A stretch of 64,000 nucleotides of DNA from Pararge aegeria (GCF_905163445.1 NC_053199.1:12294001-12358000), one strand, 5' to 3'. Counted from the first letter of the stretch, positions 33,590-46,340 are shown. Notes: generated by a model from the sequence alone, not told the origin. Numbers and translations are program-made.

Positions 33590-36500
33590 TACTATAATAA
33601 AAAAATATGAAACTAAGTAGGTATAACGCGAAGGTATAACGGTCCAGGTACGTAGAATTCGTGTTCAGAGTTTGCGATACAGACATTTCTGTGGCCTCTC
33701 ATCCACCGTCTCGTTTCCGGATTAAAACGAACGCAGCCGCAATAATAATCCCACGCGGGGCAAGCTTAAAGAAAACTCATCAAATCATATAAGTCTTCGG
33801 CGCCGTAGTTTTCTAATCCCACCACAATAACGTCCTGTTATTAATTTCGTATCGCTAACAAAAGAGCATGTTGGTACAAATATTCACTATTCACAAAGAC
33901 GGAAAAGTAATTAATGTTAGAATCGTATTGGTAGAATCCGGTCGTTAGTGCCCTGGGGAGGGCGACACAATACCGTAGTTAGGGCGGGCGGGGCCGCGGG
34001 GGGAAAGTATCGGCGGACGTTTAACGAGCAAATTATTTAGTAAATGTTGCCAAATAATAACATTAATGTTGGTACGTGGGGCTGACTCGCGGCTCTCTAA
34101 CTCCGCTCCGATTGTGAAAGCTTAATGTGGAATAGTATATTTAAACTTAGATTAATTTTTATGTTTCAGTAGTAATGGAGCTTTTTGGAAGTCTCTTCTG
34201 CTTCCTTCTCTGGGACGGGAAATCAGGTGGGCTATCTGTTTGGACCATCAATTAATAATTATTAAAAAAAAAAAAAAAAGATAGAAGGAAAGATGTGTAT
34301 TACAAATCCCCAAGTAAACAACGTTTATTAGCAAGCAATAGAATATATTGACGAAAAAATTCAATGCCTAATATTTTTGTACGACCCGGCAATTCAACCG
34401 GTGATTATTGAAATCGCTTTAAGCAAATTTTATTTATTCTCAACGAATAACTTTTCGTAAATTTCTGCACACTTAAACAGCAGAGTGGCTGTAAAAGCGT
34501 GGTCCCATCCACAAAAGGCTACCGCCATACGCCGGAGGAGGGTCTCTCCCCACGGGGCGGTTAGCCAATGAGAGCCTGTGCAGTGTGCACACTCGGCTGC
34601 ACCAGGGCAAACACCGGCGCCCTGAATGACGCGTAATTGAGTGTCTCCGCGTCCTCAACTCCTCATCAGCCCAGCGACGCGTCGCCGAGCTCATTATGAT
34701 AATTATCGGCTAAATGCTCGTGAATTAATGGTTTTGTCGATGTTTTCTGCTTCGGTGCGTCGATTTGTCGAGGCCCCACTTGAATTAGTAAGACCATTGT
34801 TAGAATCACACTGTGTGGTTGCTCTTGTTTAGTCCCAAGGGTGGGCTTTTTAGGGCTCTGAATTAGTGAGAAAAAGCCCTAGTAATTTATTCTATTGGGT
34901 ACTGCTGAAGACCTTCCGGGCAGTAAGCGCTGTGTTCCCTGGTTCAATCAATTCTGTTTTCCCTTGCAAACTCCTTCTGGGTACTAAAATTTTGCGGTAA
35001 AAAAATAACCTTGCTTTTTGCTAACTTGACTGCCTGCCTACTAATTGAAATCGGTAAGCTTTTCAAAGATTAACCCGGACAACACATTTATAAAACATCA
35101 CTTGTTATTATATACCAACTATTAATTAATTGCACAGGATTTTTAAAATTTTTAATCTGCGAAATTTTAATGCTATTTTCATTGCAAAAACTTTCTGAAA
35201 CAGAATGCGAGCTCTAATTATGTTCTCGCGGCGGTCTAAACACTTAGTAAAACAGCATAATGTATTCACAGAGCGAACACAACTTGTCTCTGGCGTTGAC
35301 TAGCCCTGTCGGCCTTAGTTACTCTGTTTCGAGTGTGCAATGAATATACGAACGCCGGAAATAAAATAGCTACCATTTTAAATTCTTTAGACTTTTCAAT
35401 GCTTTCAGTTTCTTGTTGGTGATAAATTTATACTTGTAAAACTTTCAGTAACTTTACCCAGTTTGCGATTATTATTAAATTGCGATCTTGCGAAACGTAG
35501 CTGTTCTAGTGTTTAGCCTCTCCACTTCTCTGTGGCAGAGAAGTTATGTCGGAATTCTACTCACACCGAATTGCGGGAAAAAGTGCATTCTTTATGTTTC
35601 CACAGGACACCAGATCACTGCGTCACATTTTATAAAAATCTGTGCAGTATTTCGGTATGTTTCATACCTAACGTAGGTAACATACAAATAAAAGAAATGA
35701 CACCCTCGAACTATTAATATTAGTACCTACCTATTATTAAGTTATTGTGGAAGATGAGATCCCCTAAACTTTTTAAAATAATTATATAATTGGTGTACGA
35801 TACCGCGTGGTACCGCCCGACAACCCAGTGACTTCTGTCGTGCCTAAAAATTCCTCCACCTTTGGGCTGACTAATGCTAACAAGATTTTTTTAAATCGAA
35901 ACAGCGCGTTCAAACAAATAAAAAACTCTTTAGCTTTATTAAAAGTATAGATCCATAATATATTGGTTTATGGCATAAATATAAATTTTAATTCCAAAAA
36001 TTTGCGCATTAAAACAAACAAAAATCCCTTTAGCTTTGTTAAGATTATACATCAATAATTTTATGTTACAGATACAAATTTTCTGTGAAAATGATTCACA
36101 ATAAGTACATCAAAAAGAATCAATAAAAGATAGTTGTCATGATAACATAGCATTGTATTCCATAACACTAATTGTTAGAAAAAATACCACTGTAAACTCT
36201 ACTATTTTAAATAAATATAGAAAAACACATCAGTATTCCGAAGTTAACAGTGCGAGTAACGAGCGACGGTACTAAAGACCCCAGGGATGAACAAGTCCCC
36301 GCAAACGGAATAGATAATTCAATAAGCGACGGAACGCGCCGCCTAATACTAAAATTAGCAATACGATACGATTAAATAGATTTCGGTCCGCAAAGCAGAT
36401 GTCAAGGGAATACGGTAAGCTGGGGTGTTTTGAGTCATTACCGCGGATGAAGGGTTGCGCAAAATATTTTGTTATGCTAACTACTTGGACAGAATGATGT

Positions 36501-37160
36501 TTTACAATCATCGTGCTCTGATTATTTATGTGCCGCTGATAGACAACATGTGACCATTTAGTTATAACTTATAAGGGATTATATAATAGGGGGTTAAAGG
36601 CGCCTTTAAAAAGTATGCCTAAATTACATATTATTTATCCAGGAATAACTTTTTGTCAGTTACCAGCTACTCCATCAGCTTGGTTTCTATAAAAGATTTT
36701 TTTTTTAATTCCCGCGGTATCTTAGTTTATCGCGTATTTTGATGATAACTATGGACGGAATAATGTATTATTACGCATTATAACCATGGTGCTCAGCTTA
36801 TTTATGTCCTACTGATAGGATTCCAGGATTCCAGGATTCCGGATAGGATAGGACTGATCATTTGTATAAGGGATTATGTGGACACACTTGAAAAAGGCTC
36901 CAGGTGCCATTTAGACGGATACAAGGCTTTCAATTTTCGATAAGAACCAGTCAACTATTTTTTTTTTTGGATTTCACTGTTCTTAAATCCTCGACTCTTA
37001 TTACTATCACTATCCTAGTGTTAATGCAGTTATACTAAACCCGTACTCCCACAGCACGATGAACCGATGTCATAGAGAGTGACGGGGAGTGGGTGGATGA
37101 GGAAGGCTGAGGACCGGGAGTCGCGCTTTTTGTGAAAGCAGTGGACGTCCGCAGGCTGAA
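33590..37160. other. Long intergenic stretch with GC-richer blocks
   Basis: No gene recognised. 33945-34120 (GGGCGGGCGGGGCCGCGGGG) and 34480-34720 are CpG-richer and may be regulatory. The frames at 34473-34832 carry no recognisable domain. An A15 run lies near 34264. Confidence 0.35.
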
Positions 37161-37408
37161 GTAAATATATATACTACGACAATACACACATCGCCATCTA
37201 GCCCCAAAGTAAGCGTAGCTTGTGTTATGGGTACTAAGATGAATATTTCTATAAATAATATACATAAATACTTATAATATACAGATAAACACCCAGACAC
37301 TGAAAAACATTCAAGTTCATCACATAAATATTTTCCAGTTGAAGGAATCGAACCCACGGCCTTGGACTCAGAAAGCAGGGTCACTGCCAACTGCGCCAGT
37401 CGGCCGTC
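37161..37408 (-). mobile_element. SINE-A copy 6
   Basis: Complete in reverse complement. The B-box has changed to GGTTCGATTCCTTCAACTGG. Confidence 0.85.
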
Positions 37409-37784
37409 AAATGAAATGATGATGATGATACTCTTACTCGGTTTCTAAGTAGCATGGCACCTGAACCCGAAGTCAATTGGTAGCACGTCTTTGATTGTAT
37501 GTTGTAACTAGTCGATCGAAGCTGAAGACCGAAATTCAAAGTGCCTAAATTCTGTTCCTGCCGGGGATCGGACCCGGTATAAAACCAAAGCGCTCAAAAG
37601 AGTAAAAATATTCGAGAGCCTAAACTTAAAATATTGAAGACATAAATCCCACCAATAATTTTGAATAGCAATTACGCACCCTTGCTAATTTGATATCATA
37701 GTACCTACCATCTTTAACAACACAAATTCTTCTCGCATTTTGGTCTAAATTCGTTGTTTAGTATATCTATATTATTCAAGGGTT

Positions 37785-37890
37785 TGCTATATGCGGGCAC
37801 GCGGCGGCACGTGTATTGCACAGTACGACGCATTGTCCGTTCTCTATTGTGGATCGTTTCCGGGTGACCGTATCGCGTTCCTGATGAAAA
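37785..37890 (+). repeat. Interspersed repeat N, diverged copy
   Basis: CACGTGTATTGCACAGTACG, then TTTCCGGGTGACCGTATCGC; compare 26470-26605. GC-richer than its surroundings. Confidence 0.4.
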
Positions 37891-38014
37891 AATATTTGAC
37901 ATTGATGCGGCTTCTAGCCAATTTGAGTGGAATATCAATAAAGTTTGAATTGGGTGTAGACCTTCTTTCTAATGTGTTTAAAAAATGTTTTTTTTTAATA
38001 GTATTAATTGACGG

Positions 38015-38230
38015 ACCAAGTCAGTGGCAAAGCATGCAAGATACACGTCTTACAATGTGCCGCTGCTGTGCTGCGACCATCAATCTGAGGTGAAGAAGTT
38101 AAACCTCATGTGATTGTTTTATTGGTTATCACGGCCTTGAACCCCGAACACAGAAACACTGCATGGAGGCAGAAATAAGCGTCCGGGGAAATACAATTCC
38201 AGGGTAGTATTTCCCCGGACGAGCTCTGTT
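38015..38230 (+). repeat. Interspersed repeat M, diverged copy, with internal hairpin
   Basis: GCATGCAAGATACACGTC and CCCCGGACGAGCTCTGTTAC correspond to 33116-33270. A hairpin with perfect 15-bp arms lies inside (38180-38221). Confidence 0.4.
38180..38221. repeat. Hairpin with perfect 15-bp arms
   Basis: CGTCCGGGGAAATAC (38180-38194) and GTATTTCCCCGGACG (38207-38221) with a 12-nt loop AATTCCAGGGTA. Confidence 0.9.
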
Positions 38231-39000
38231 ACAAAAAGCTTTACAACTTATAATAATTGTAGTTGTTATCATGTTCAAATACGGATTTCTAGGTCTTGGA
38301 TTCTTTTCAAACGTACGGATCCAAACTTCTTTTTATTAGGGTTCCCCGGAGATTAAAGATGTCGTTTGCCACAGTGAGCTTACAACAATTATACACATTT
38401 CAATTATTAGTTTGCCACTACCGTGCCTCGGAGGGAACGTTATACCGTCGGTCCCATTTGTTATCACGCAGGGTATAAGAGTATCACGGATAGTTTTAAC
38501 TCTAAATCCCTCTCACCTATGACAGAGACGACCCAGCTGTGGGATACACATACAAAAAAGTATATTCATGATCTTATAAGTCTTAAAGTGTTATCGACCC
38601 GATCTTACATAAGTTTCCTAGAAACAGAGATAGGATACATTTTTCATAAAAATTTTGTCCTATGGAAAAGCAGAAACTTTATGTGGATGAGATCACGGAT
38701 TACACGTGCAGTACAGTTAGGGCTTAGTAACTATATAAATTTATTTAGGTGAGCCCTAAGGAAAACTTAGCATTGGATCAGCGTCGTGGGCCTAAAAGCT
38801 TAATCCTCTTTTCTATGAGCAGTGGTATATAAATAATAAATAAATAAATAAATATTTTTTGAAACGCTGATAGATATTATTTCGAACTGAAACCTAAAGA
38901 ATTCGTGATTTCGTGTGAGCTTAACATCTATAATTCCGTAGTTAAAAAAGTCAAATGTTAAATCTACGTAATTGGATGCCGTATCGAATCAGCAATTTGG
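38231..39000. other. Intergenic, nothing recognised
   Basis: The frame at 38423-38752 has no recognisable domain. An (AAAT)n run lies near 38836-38860. Confidence 0.4.
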
Positions 39001-39004
39001 TTTA

Positions 39005-39115
39005 AATAGTAGAAAAATTGCGCTTATCCTAATCATCGCGATATGCCACGTGCTGGCTACAGCCATTCATAGAGCTTTGACATTCGATTGCCTCCGGATG
39101 ACCGTATCAAATGTC
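39005..39115 (+). repeat. Interspersed repeat N, copy
   Basis: ATCGCGATATGCCACGTGCT and CCTCCGGATGACCGTATCAA; closest partner is 26470-26605. Confidence 0.5.
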
Positions 39116-39423
39116 CTGCAAATATCAGGCAAAAAACATTGATCTCCGAGGCATGCATGAAAATCTTATTAGACTAAAAAGGGAGCTGGAGTTAAAGTTC
39201 TTACTGAGATGGTACTATGATACAATGGTACAATATGGAAAACAATTGCTTATTACTCAGGATAAGGTAGGGTGTTCTCAAACCAGGGTGCGTGTGGTTT
39301 CTGATAGGTCTACTTTTTAAATTAAGAATGTAGGTTATTGTCACCTAGCAATAATAAAAAGGTATATGTGAATATTACTACTTGTCTGTTGAAAATGGCA
39401 AATTTAATAAAGGGGTTTTTTTC

Positions 39424-39715
39424 AATGTCAAATACATATTTATTCAAATAGGCAAATACTCGTAGATGGCACTTTTGATACGTACATAACTGATAACATG
39501 TACCTACATAGTAGTGATATGATGGCGATTAATACATTCGTAAACTTAAAACTAAAGCTGTGAGAATTACATTCGTGCAGGTCTACGATGAAAGCCCACA
39601 ACATTTACTCGTAGCTTTTTAAATAGAATACCCGGCTATGTTCGTTGCGAGCTTAGCTAACGCATTTGGAACTTTAGTTTTACGAAAATTTTTCACCATC
39701 ACATCATCGTGTTAA
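39424..39715 (-). mobile_element. LINE-J copy, 3' UTR only
   Basis: The left end TCAAATACATATTTATTCAA is the element's 3' tail in reverse complement. TGATGGCGATTAATACATTC and GTGAAAAATTTTCG are the diverged UTR. About 30 bases differ in the middle (CTACGATGAAAGCC). Confidence 0.6.
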
Positions 39716-40210
39716 TGGTATTTCAACTACGTATCTAACAGAGCAGCATCTATTTGAATAAAGAACGTTTCGACATGATGAGATAATAAAAAAAAGGAGG
39801 AATAAAAATCTGCAACAGATACTCAATCGTCCCACGATTAGCCGCATGTTAGAATATTAACAATCGAGTCAATTATTCGAGAACACATCGAGCGAACAGA
39901 TACGGCAATTACGCGCAGGAAGCCCGCGCAGGCGCTCTGCCTAATTGTTTCCGTCTTCCCCCTCGCCTCGGAACAGCCTACCACTGCCTGCCATCATCCG
40001 CGAAATACAAAACCCTCGGTGCACGAGTCTGACTCGCACTTCGCCTATTTTTTTATAATTCTTTCTGTAGTGCAACTTTTTTAGAATCGTTGTGTTTAGA
40101 AACTCGATGAAACGAAAAAACGTCACAATAAAGAAACGAACACAAATGTAATGTAGAAGGGAATACATTTCTCACTATGTTTTAGTTTTGGAAACTGAAT
40201 CATTTGTTAT

Positions 40211-40499
40211 ACTAGCTGATACCCGCGACTTCGTTCGCGTAGATTAGTGGGAAAAAGATGACCTTTTCCATAGCATAGGTGACATGCACACCAAATTTCG
40301 AAGCAGTCTGCCTGCGGCTGAGCTTGTAAACAATTTTCAGTTTTCCCTCAGGAACTTCGAAGGAAGAAATAAGGACAAAAGGTAGCCTATGTTATTTTCT
40401 ATTTCAAAGTCTATATGCATGCCAAATTCCATCCATATCCGTTCAGCCGCGACTGAGTAACAAACATCCACACTTTTACATTTATAATATTAGTAGGAT
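40211..40499 (+). mobile_element. Repeat H, fullest copy
   Basis: Starts ACTAGCTGATACCCGCGACT, contains GACATGCACACCAAATTTCG and CCATATCCGTTCAGCCGCGA, and ends TTATAATATTAGTAGGAT. This is a very common lepidopteran interspersed repeat. Related pieces lie at 30609, 48655 (-), 27515 and 18285. I cannot assign its class. Confidence 0.7.
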
Positions 40500-41219
40500 T
40501 ATATTTTACATTAAATCATTAAAAAATTTTGGAATCTTGGTAAAAGATATTAAAAAAAGTAATGTTGGCTGAGAATCTATTTAACAAAAATACCCAATAT
40601 TTCTTGTGCATCTAACCCTGGACCTAGTCGAATATGCTAACCGCTACACTAACGAGGAAATCAGAATGACCGTGGACATCAGTCAGGTTCATCCACTTTT
40701 GTTAGAGCGCGGACTCTATTAAGAGATTTTAATATCATACAAAAACATGTTATTACTCAAGATATCAACCCTTTATCCCAATTCCCAGAGGATTAACCAA
40801 AGTAACATTCGGTATAATATGTCTGTTAATGGCAACACCGGGATGAGGAAGGACGGGGGGGATGTAAATGCTCATCATCCGATAATAGTGGGATTAACAC
40901 GACAACCCTTTGTGGGCGGATTGTAAAACTTCATCAAAACATTTGCCCGCGCATATTATTTATTCACGTGCATTTAATATTCGCTCAGAGAATCCATTAT
41001 GATTTTACTAAACTATTTTCAAAAACAAAATTGTTATTGCGTGAAAACTATAATTATTATAAAAGCTTTTGTCCTGACTGACTGACAAATGAACGTAAGC
41101 CTCTGATGTAGACCCTGCAGTATGGATCGAAGGTTCGAGTCACAAAGCTGCTGGTGGTAATTCAGGAGTCTGACATTTGACCCATCCCAGAAAATCTTTA
41201 CTGGTCCAACCAACTTCCT
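40500..41219. other. Intergenic, nothing recognised
   Basis: AT-rich, with stops in all frames. Confidence 0.5.
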
Positions 41220-41505
41220 TACAAAGCTTGGGTGTAAACAATTGCTCTAACCAGGTTGCTTCTTAAATATTTTCTAATGACAATGTGAGATGGTGATAAC
41301 AAAAAGAACACCCGGCTATGTTTGTTGTGGGCTTCTTCTTAGACCAGGGCGCGATTGGAACTCTCGTAGCTTTAGTTTTAAGTTTACGATTGTAGTTATC
41401 GCCATCACTACTCACTGCTATGTACACATTTTGTATATAATAACGCATCAAAAGTGCCATCTATGCGCCGATTTGAATAAAGAAATATTTGACTTTGACA
41501 ACTTA
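41220..41505 (+). mobile_element. LINE-J copy, 3' end
   Basis: AAGCTTGGGTGTAAACAATT, CAATGTGAGATGGTGATAAC, GACCAGGGCGCGATTGGAAC and the tail GAATAAAGAAATATTTGACT in order. It begins where the polymerase ORF would end. Confidence 0.75.
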
Positions 41506-41897
41506 ATTTCATTATTAATAATAAGACTTTATTTTGTATCCTTATTGAGTAAGGTTTGGTGTCTAAAGTACCTAACGCAAATTCTGCTTAACTTATTTAT
41601 AAATAAAAAGCTTTTTGAAGTTATGTATCCAGCAATCCTAAATTAAGTCTGACGTGTACTGACGAATTGAATTTTTCCTGTATAAAATCTTTGATGTTGT
41701 TTTATCGAACCCCTCAGTCAGCAAATAACCGGTGTATGAAAGTAAATAAAATATTCACATCACACTTTTTCTGAGCCCCTCGCTTTTGCCTAACAACCAC
41801 TATTACGATCAGTCCTGTCAATTTTTATTTGCCTGCAATCATACTGTATGACCAATGTTTAAGACCTACTCTGCCTGCCTTTATACTTGGATTAAGA

Positions 41898-41930
41898 TAT
41901 AAAAGGGGAGACTCGCTAGAGCTCTTCAGT
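41898..41930 (+). promoter_or_regulatory. Orphan TATA/Inr core promoter
   Basis: TATAAAAG (41898-41905) followed 28 bp on by the arthropod initiator TCAGT (41926-41930). An ATG at 41941 opens only MVAQN before a stop. MVA resembles the MVAK start of the neighbouring cuticle genes, but no GT donor is present, so this may be a relic or chance. Confidence 0.35.
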
Positions 41931-42241
41931 TTTAATTATAATGGTTGCACAAAACTAAACTGGCCAAATGAATAGGTGTCAAGAGTAATGCATCAGTGGA
42001 GCGGAGGGGCGCGGACGTGCCGAGTAACAAGAGCTACTCGCCTTATAATGTTACATAATTCAATTGATTCCCCGACACTACCCGCACGCTTCCTTGTAAC
42101 TTCGTTTGGAGCGTTTTGATATCGGATACGCTTCTCGCCTTGAACAATTCTTTTACCCCACAAATAAAACGATAGTTGAGTTGACTAAGCGTTTGTATTT
42201 AACAGAATAAATAGGTTTATAACAATAACATTATTGTATAT

Positions 42242-42897
42242 CTAGTGACTGTATGAGATGACGGGAGATGAGTAGGAGACGTGGCCTACAGATGGAGCCG
42301 AGGCGTAGGCGAGCTTGGCTACCGGAGCGGAGTAAGACACTGGAGAGGAGTACGCTATTCTAGCAGGAGCGGCGTAGGACACGGGAGCGGAGTACGCTAC
42401 TCTGGCGGGAGCCGCGTAGGACACGGGCGCAGAATAGGCGACCTTGGCTACGGGAGCAGCGTACGCTATCTTGGCTACGGGAGCAGCGTAGGCTACTCTA
42501 GCGGGAGCGGGGGCGGCGACGGGGTGTCCTTCGTATCGCACGTTGGCGTTGAATCCGTGCACCGCGTCGGCGGTGTAGTCCACGATGCGATGCACGCCAT
42601 CAGGCTGCACCAGAGAGTACGAGCCGTGGACGGCGTCTCCGGCGCGGGACTCTTGCTGCTGCTTCACGTCTCCGGAGTGTCCGTCCTGCACTGAGTACTG
42701 GAACTCGTAGTGCGCGGGTGCTTCGGGCTCAGCGTACGCTACTTTAGCAACAGGAACGAGTCCGGCTGAAGCGACTGCCACCATTCCGCAGAAGACTAAG
42801 AACTGAAAATGAAATTATATAAGTAAGCTAAGTTACATTTGTACTAGTATAGATATCATTCATGATATTGTTACACAAAACTTACTTTAGCTGACAT
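42242..42897 (-). CDS. RR-2 cuticular protein, gene 1
   Basis: Two exons: 42886-42897 (MSAK) and 42242-42802, joined across an 83-bp phase-0 intron (GTAAGT...TTTTCAG), giving 190 aa. Signal peptide about residues 1-17 (MSAKFLVFCGMVAVASA). The chitin-binding RR-2 domain is about 35-95: HYEFQYSVQDGHSGDVKQQQ, then GDAVHGSYSLVQPDG, RIVDYTADAVHGFNANV. The long C-terminal tail repeats AYAAPVAK, AYSAPV and SYAAPAR, a low-complexity Ala/Pro/Tyr region that is probably cross-linked. RR-2 proteins are secreted and bind chitin in stiff cuticle. It has the longest tail of the five and the most distant promoter and 3' UTR. A TATA box precedes it (42951-42958). Confidence 0.94.
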
Positions 42898-42950
42898 GGT
42901 GATTGGTTAGTTAGTGATCGGTTAATCTTGTTAGTACGACGGTGCGGAGC

Positions 42951-42958
42951 TTTTTATA
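42951..42958 (-). promoter_or_regulatory. TATA box of cuticle gene 1
   Basis: TATAAAAA on the minus strand, 61 bp upstream of the ATG. Confidence 0.8.
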
Positions 42959-42999
42959 CTTACAACTATCGTTGTATTGCTCATCGTACTTGTTATTTG

Positions 43000-44690
43000 T
43001 AACGTATATGTGTGTAGTGCGGCTAAGCTCTTGGGTCTTGCAGGATATTCCTTATTTTAAAACTGTAACAAAAACTTAGTTATTAGTTACTGAATTTGCC
43101 TAATCGTAATCGTAAAAGTATTGTATAATTAATCAAATAATTGTAACGAAATTGTTTTGATAACGGTGACCCAGTTTTACGTACTTTTATTATTATAACA
43201 TTATCAAGAATATGTTGTATAGCATTCCAAGTCAAATTATTCCAAATATTGATGTGCCTCCGGAAAACATACAGCATTGATGTGAAGAAGCAGTTAGTAC
43301 TTTACCGATTGTCTGCGGTCTATCTATAAACAAAGCAGTACATCTTACCGATATAGATGGCGCTAGTGTCTCACCCAGCAAGGTAGCGGGTACCCGCTGT
43401 CACTTTGAACGTCATAGCGTTGTGTACTTTCGCCGCATGCGCGTCGAATCTAACATTATTTCGTTAATCCGTATTGCATGCTGTATGTTTTCCCTCTCGG
43501 CACATAATATCGGTTTTATTGTTTTGTAAAACCGTCATATTATTAACATGTCAGTCTACAGCGTTGCTCGTCTACTTTTACTTTAAAACTATTGACACCA
43601 TGTTATTTTGGTACAATATATTGTGCCATTAGAAAAACTGGAATTATCTCTTATCTTCATCTGGAATAATCGATTATTGCAACTATTTCACATCGGTATC
43701 TGTCTGTTCGTCCGTCCTTCCACTTTGAGTTATAAGTTGTACTAAATGCATACCAATAAGAAAATTACCTTTATTTTTTCGAAGCGTGTTTTCGAAATAA
43801 AGCCCAAATCACTGACTGATATAAAAACTATGTAGGTTGATCCATGATCCATGATGACCAAAATATTATTAAACATATGTATGTAGGCATTTTAGTGCAT
43901 ATAATAAAACAATGAAATATTTAAAGTCTATTATAAAATCATGGTCTAATATAGGGGGTTCAAATGTTGCTTAAAGATAAACGAGAAATTTTGGCATTTT
44001 CTATTCGAAAGATTTATTAATATAAAAAATAAATATATAATTTAAAAATCTGACTGTTTTATATACATTCTTAAGTAGCATTGTACAGTGATGAAAAAAA
44101 AGAGTGTACGTGTAACCTTTACGTGCGATTGAAGTAAAACTTTTATTATTATTTATTGATGAAATGAAAGTAAAATGTTCCTGGGACTCACCATTTTATT
44201 TAATAATCACTATTTCATTTTATATTATATTTAAAATTCATTAATATCACTTTCACATTTTATAAATACTTTCATTTGTTAAATTTTATAATTGAAAGTA
44301 GAAAATTGAAGGTTAGATCAGCACATGTCAATATAACACTGTCACTGAATATTATAGAATGTCGCAATCGACAGAAAATTTATTCATAATTTATTTATTA
44401 CAAAAGTCATAAATAAACAAGAATATTTAGACATTTTTTAAAAACTTTGGTTTTTTTTTTTTAAACTGTTGATTTTTTATTCACTTTGCTATTCACAATT
44501 GATCCGTTTGAAAATATTGGAAATAAATAATGCCAATTGATTGTGATATTTGCCACTAGCTGGCGTATAGTAATTCAAGAAGCGTGGAGTATATGACATG
44601 TACTTACGACCAATCCAAAATTATTATTTTTAAGTAGCGGAAACTACACAGAGGTCTGACGTAAGCGTTACTTCCGTCAGAAAAAAATCT
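43000..44690. other. Intergenic, nothing recognised
   Basis: AT-rich, without genes or window-internal repeats. Confidence 0.5.
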
Positions 44691-44693
44691 GAG

Positions 44694-44753
44694 TTACTCC
44701 CTAGGGAGTAAAACTTCTTTTGGCGCGACTAGTCGCGCCAAAAGAAGTTTTAC
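44694..44753. repeat. Two overlapping perfect palindromes
   Basis: TTACTCCCTAGGGAGTAA (44694-44711) is an 18-bp palindrome. Overlapping it, 44708-44753 is a 46-bp palindrome without any loop, centred on GCGCGACTAGTCGCGC, with arms starting GTAAAACTTCTTTTGG. An imperfect CTGACG...CGTCAG hairpin lies just upstream (44656-44680). Confidence 0.9.
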
Positions 44754-45316
44754 TTCAATAAAAAAAAAGTCGACCGATAACATTTAAATCACTATATGCT
44801 TCTCAATGACTCGAAACGGCCCCTTACGATTTATTTATTGCATATTAAAGATTTTTTCTAGATTATTTCTATCTGGGTTCTTAAAAAAATGAATAGTACA
44901 GAACCATCACTTGGCTGGACACTATTTTAGTCCAATTCAAATAATAAAAGCCACATTATAACCCTATTAATGTCTCACTGCTGCATCCTCTTTCATAAAA
45001 CAGAGGGTGTAAGAACATAGACACGTTTCTCTAATATGACCTGGTGGATTATTATATGGCTAACCTCAGAATTTCATATTAAAAAAATATGTATCAGTAG
45101 CAATAAATAAAATTGTAGGTTCATCTGGTCACCCTACTTATGGGTCAAAAACTGGATCGAAAGTTATGTCATACATCAGTGAATTAAGCCCTCGCAGTAT
45201 GTGTGTCAAGTCCAATTAACTGGCCAACTTTAGATCTTTCTTGTTTAAAACATATTTATAAATTCAATGTTACGCGAAAAAATATTATTTTAAACAAGTG
45301 ATTCGCTCAATGTAAG

Positions 45317-45455
45317 CCGGCGGTTCCGTGCTTTCAACTTTTCCAAGTTATGTGCGTTATAAGTAATTAAAATATCACTTGCTTCAACGGTGAAGGAGAT
45401 TTTTTTCAAAGGTGTGTGGAACTAGAAGCCACGGCCAAAGCCTCCTACCAGACCA
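45317..45455 (+). mobile_element. SINE-B fragment
   Basis: AGTTATGTGCGTTATAAGTA, CACTTGCTTCAACGGTGAAG and CAAAGGTGTGTGGAAC; both ends are missing and there is an internal deletion. Confidence 0.6.
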
Positions 45456-45544
45456 GACCACAGAAAATTCATAAATTATAAATATCCAAATAATCAGGAA
45501 TCAATCACTTAAGACTGCCGCAAGACAGCAACGCATAAATATAG

Positions 45545-45632
45545 TGGCTTTGGTAACACTAAATATATTTGTATATTAACTGTGAATATATTTATATATT
45601 TACTGTGAATATATTTATATATTTAGTGTGCT
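45545..45632. repeat. Short tandem repeat, about 26-bp unit
   Basis: The unit ACTGTGAATATATTTATATATTT occurs about 2.5 times, framed by AACACTAAATATATTTG and ATTTAGTGTGCT, which pair as inverted ends. Confidence 0.65.
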
Positions 45633-45639
45633 AAAGCAC

Positions 45640-46340
45640 TCAGCAGTGTGCCAGGGAGATCGTTAATACTTATTATTTATGACTTTAGCAAGGTTCGACT
45701 CCAAAATCGATACAACCGATATTTGGCACATAGATAGCTTGCAATCTGGATATACTCTTAGGATCGCTTTTGCAAGATTTACTGAAGTTACCTTCATCTA
45801 TCTTGATGAGATGTTACACAGAGATAGACATCCTAGAAACAGAATTCTTAGTCAGAAAACAATTAAATTTAAAGAAAATAATAAAGAGAGCCAAATCATA
45901 CGCGTATGTTTTCGGAGATAACAACTACCTAACTTATAAAAATGGAATGGTCGAACGGCGATCCTATAAGTATCGTTTATCTGTTAAGTTGGCAATATAT
46001 ACCAGATACCCACTCATTAAAATGCAAATTTTGTTTGTTAAAAATACTATTATATTTAAATCAGTTTAGTGATTTGAATGTCTGATATGCATTATGCATC
46101 AATTGAATAGGTCCCTACTAAGAAGTATGTAGAATGTTTAAAGACTTATCGTATACTACCGCAAGAGTTACAAGCGCTAAACTATGTGGCACGTATTGCA
46201 TGTTCTTATTATTTATTAGACATAACAAACAACTGGATCTTCTTTAGCAAAGAACTTAAGTTATCCTATTTAAAGCTGTTTAAATTGTAAATCTCATTCA
46301 TGTATGGCATAAAATACTGGTTTTTGAATTTATTTATTAT
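45640..46340. other. Intergenic, nothing recognised
   Basis: Two overlapping frames (45679-45921 and 45770-46069) have no domain I know and are mutually exclusive. Probably chance or an eroded element. Confidence 0.35.

Noticed and set aside
42281..42694. Open frame antisense to cuticle gene 1 (Gly/Ser/Val-rich), and similar ones at 56257-56631 and 62138-62494
   Set aside because: These are the mirror of biased Ala/Pro/Tyr codons; they have no signal peptide or domain and recur only because the sense genes are paralogues.
45679..46069. Two overlapping frames of 80 and 99 codons
   Set aside because: They overlap in different frames, are AT-biased, and show no domain, splice context or repeat evidence.
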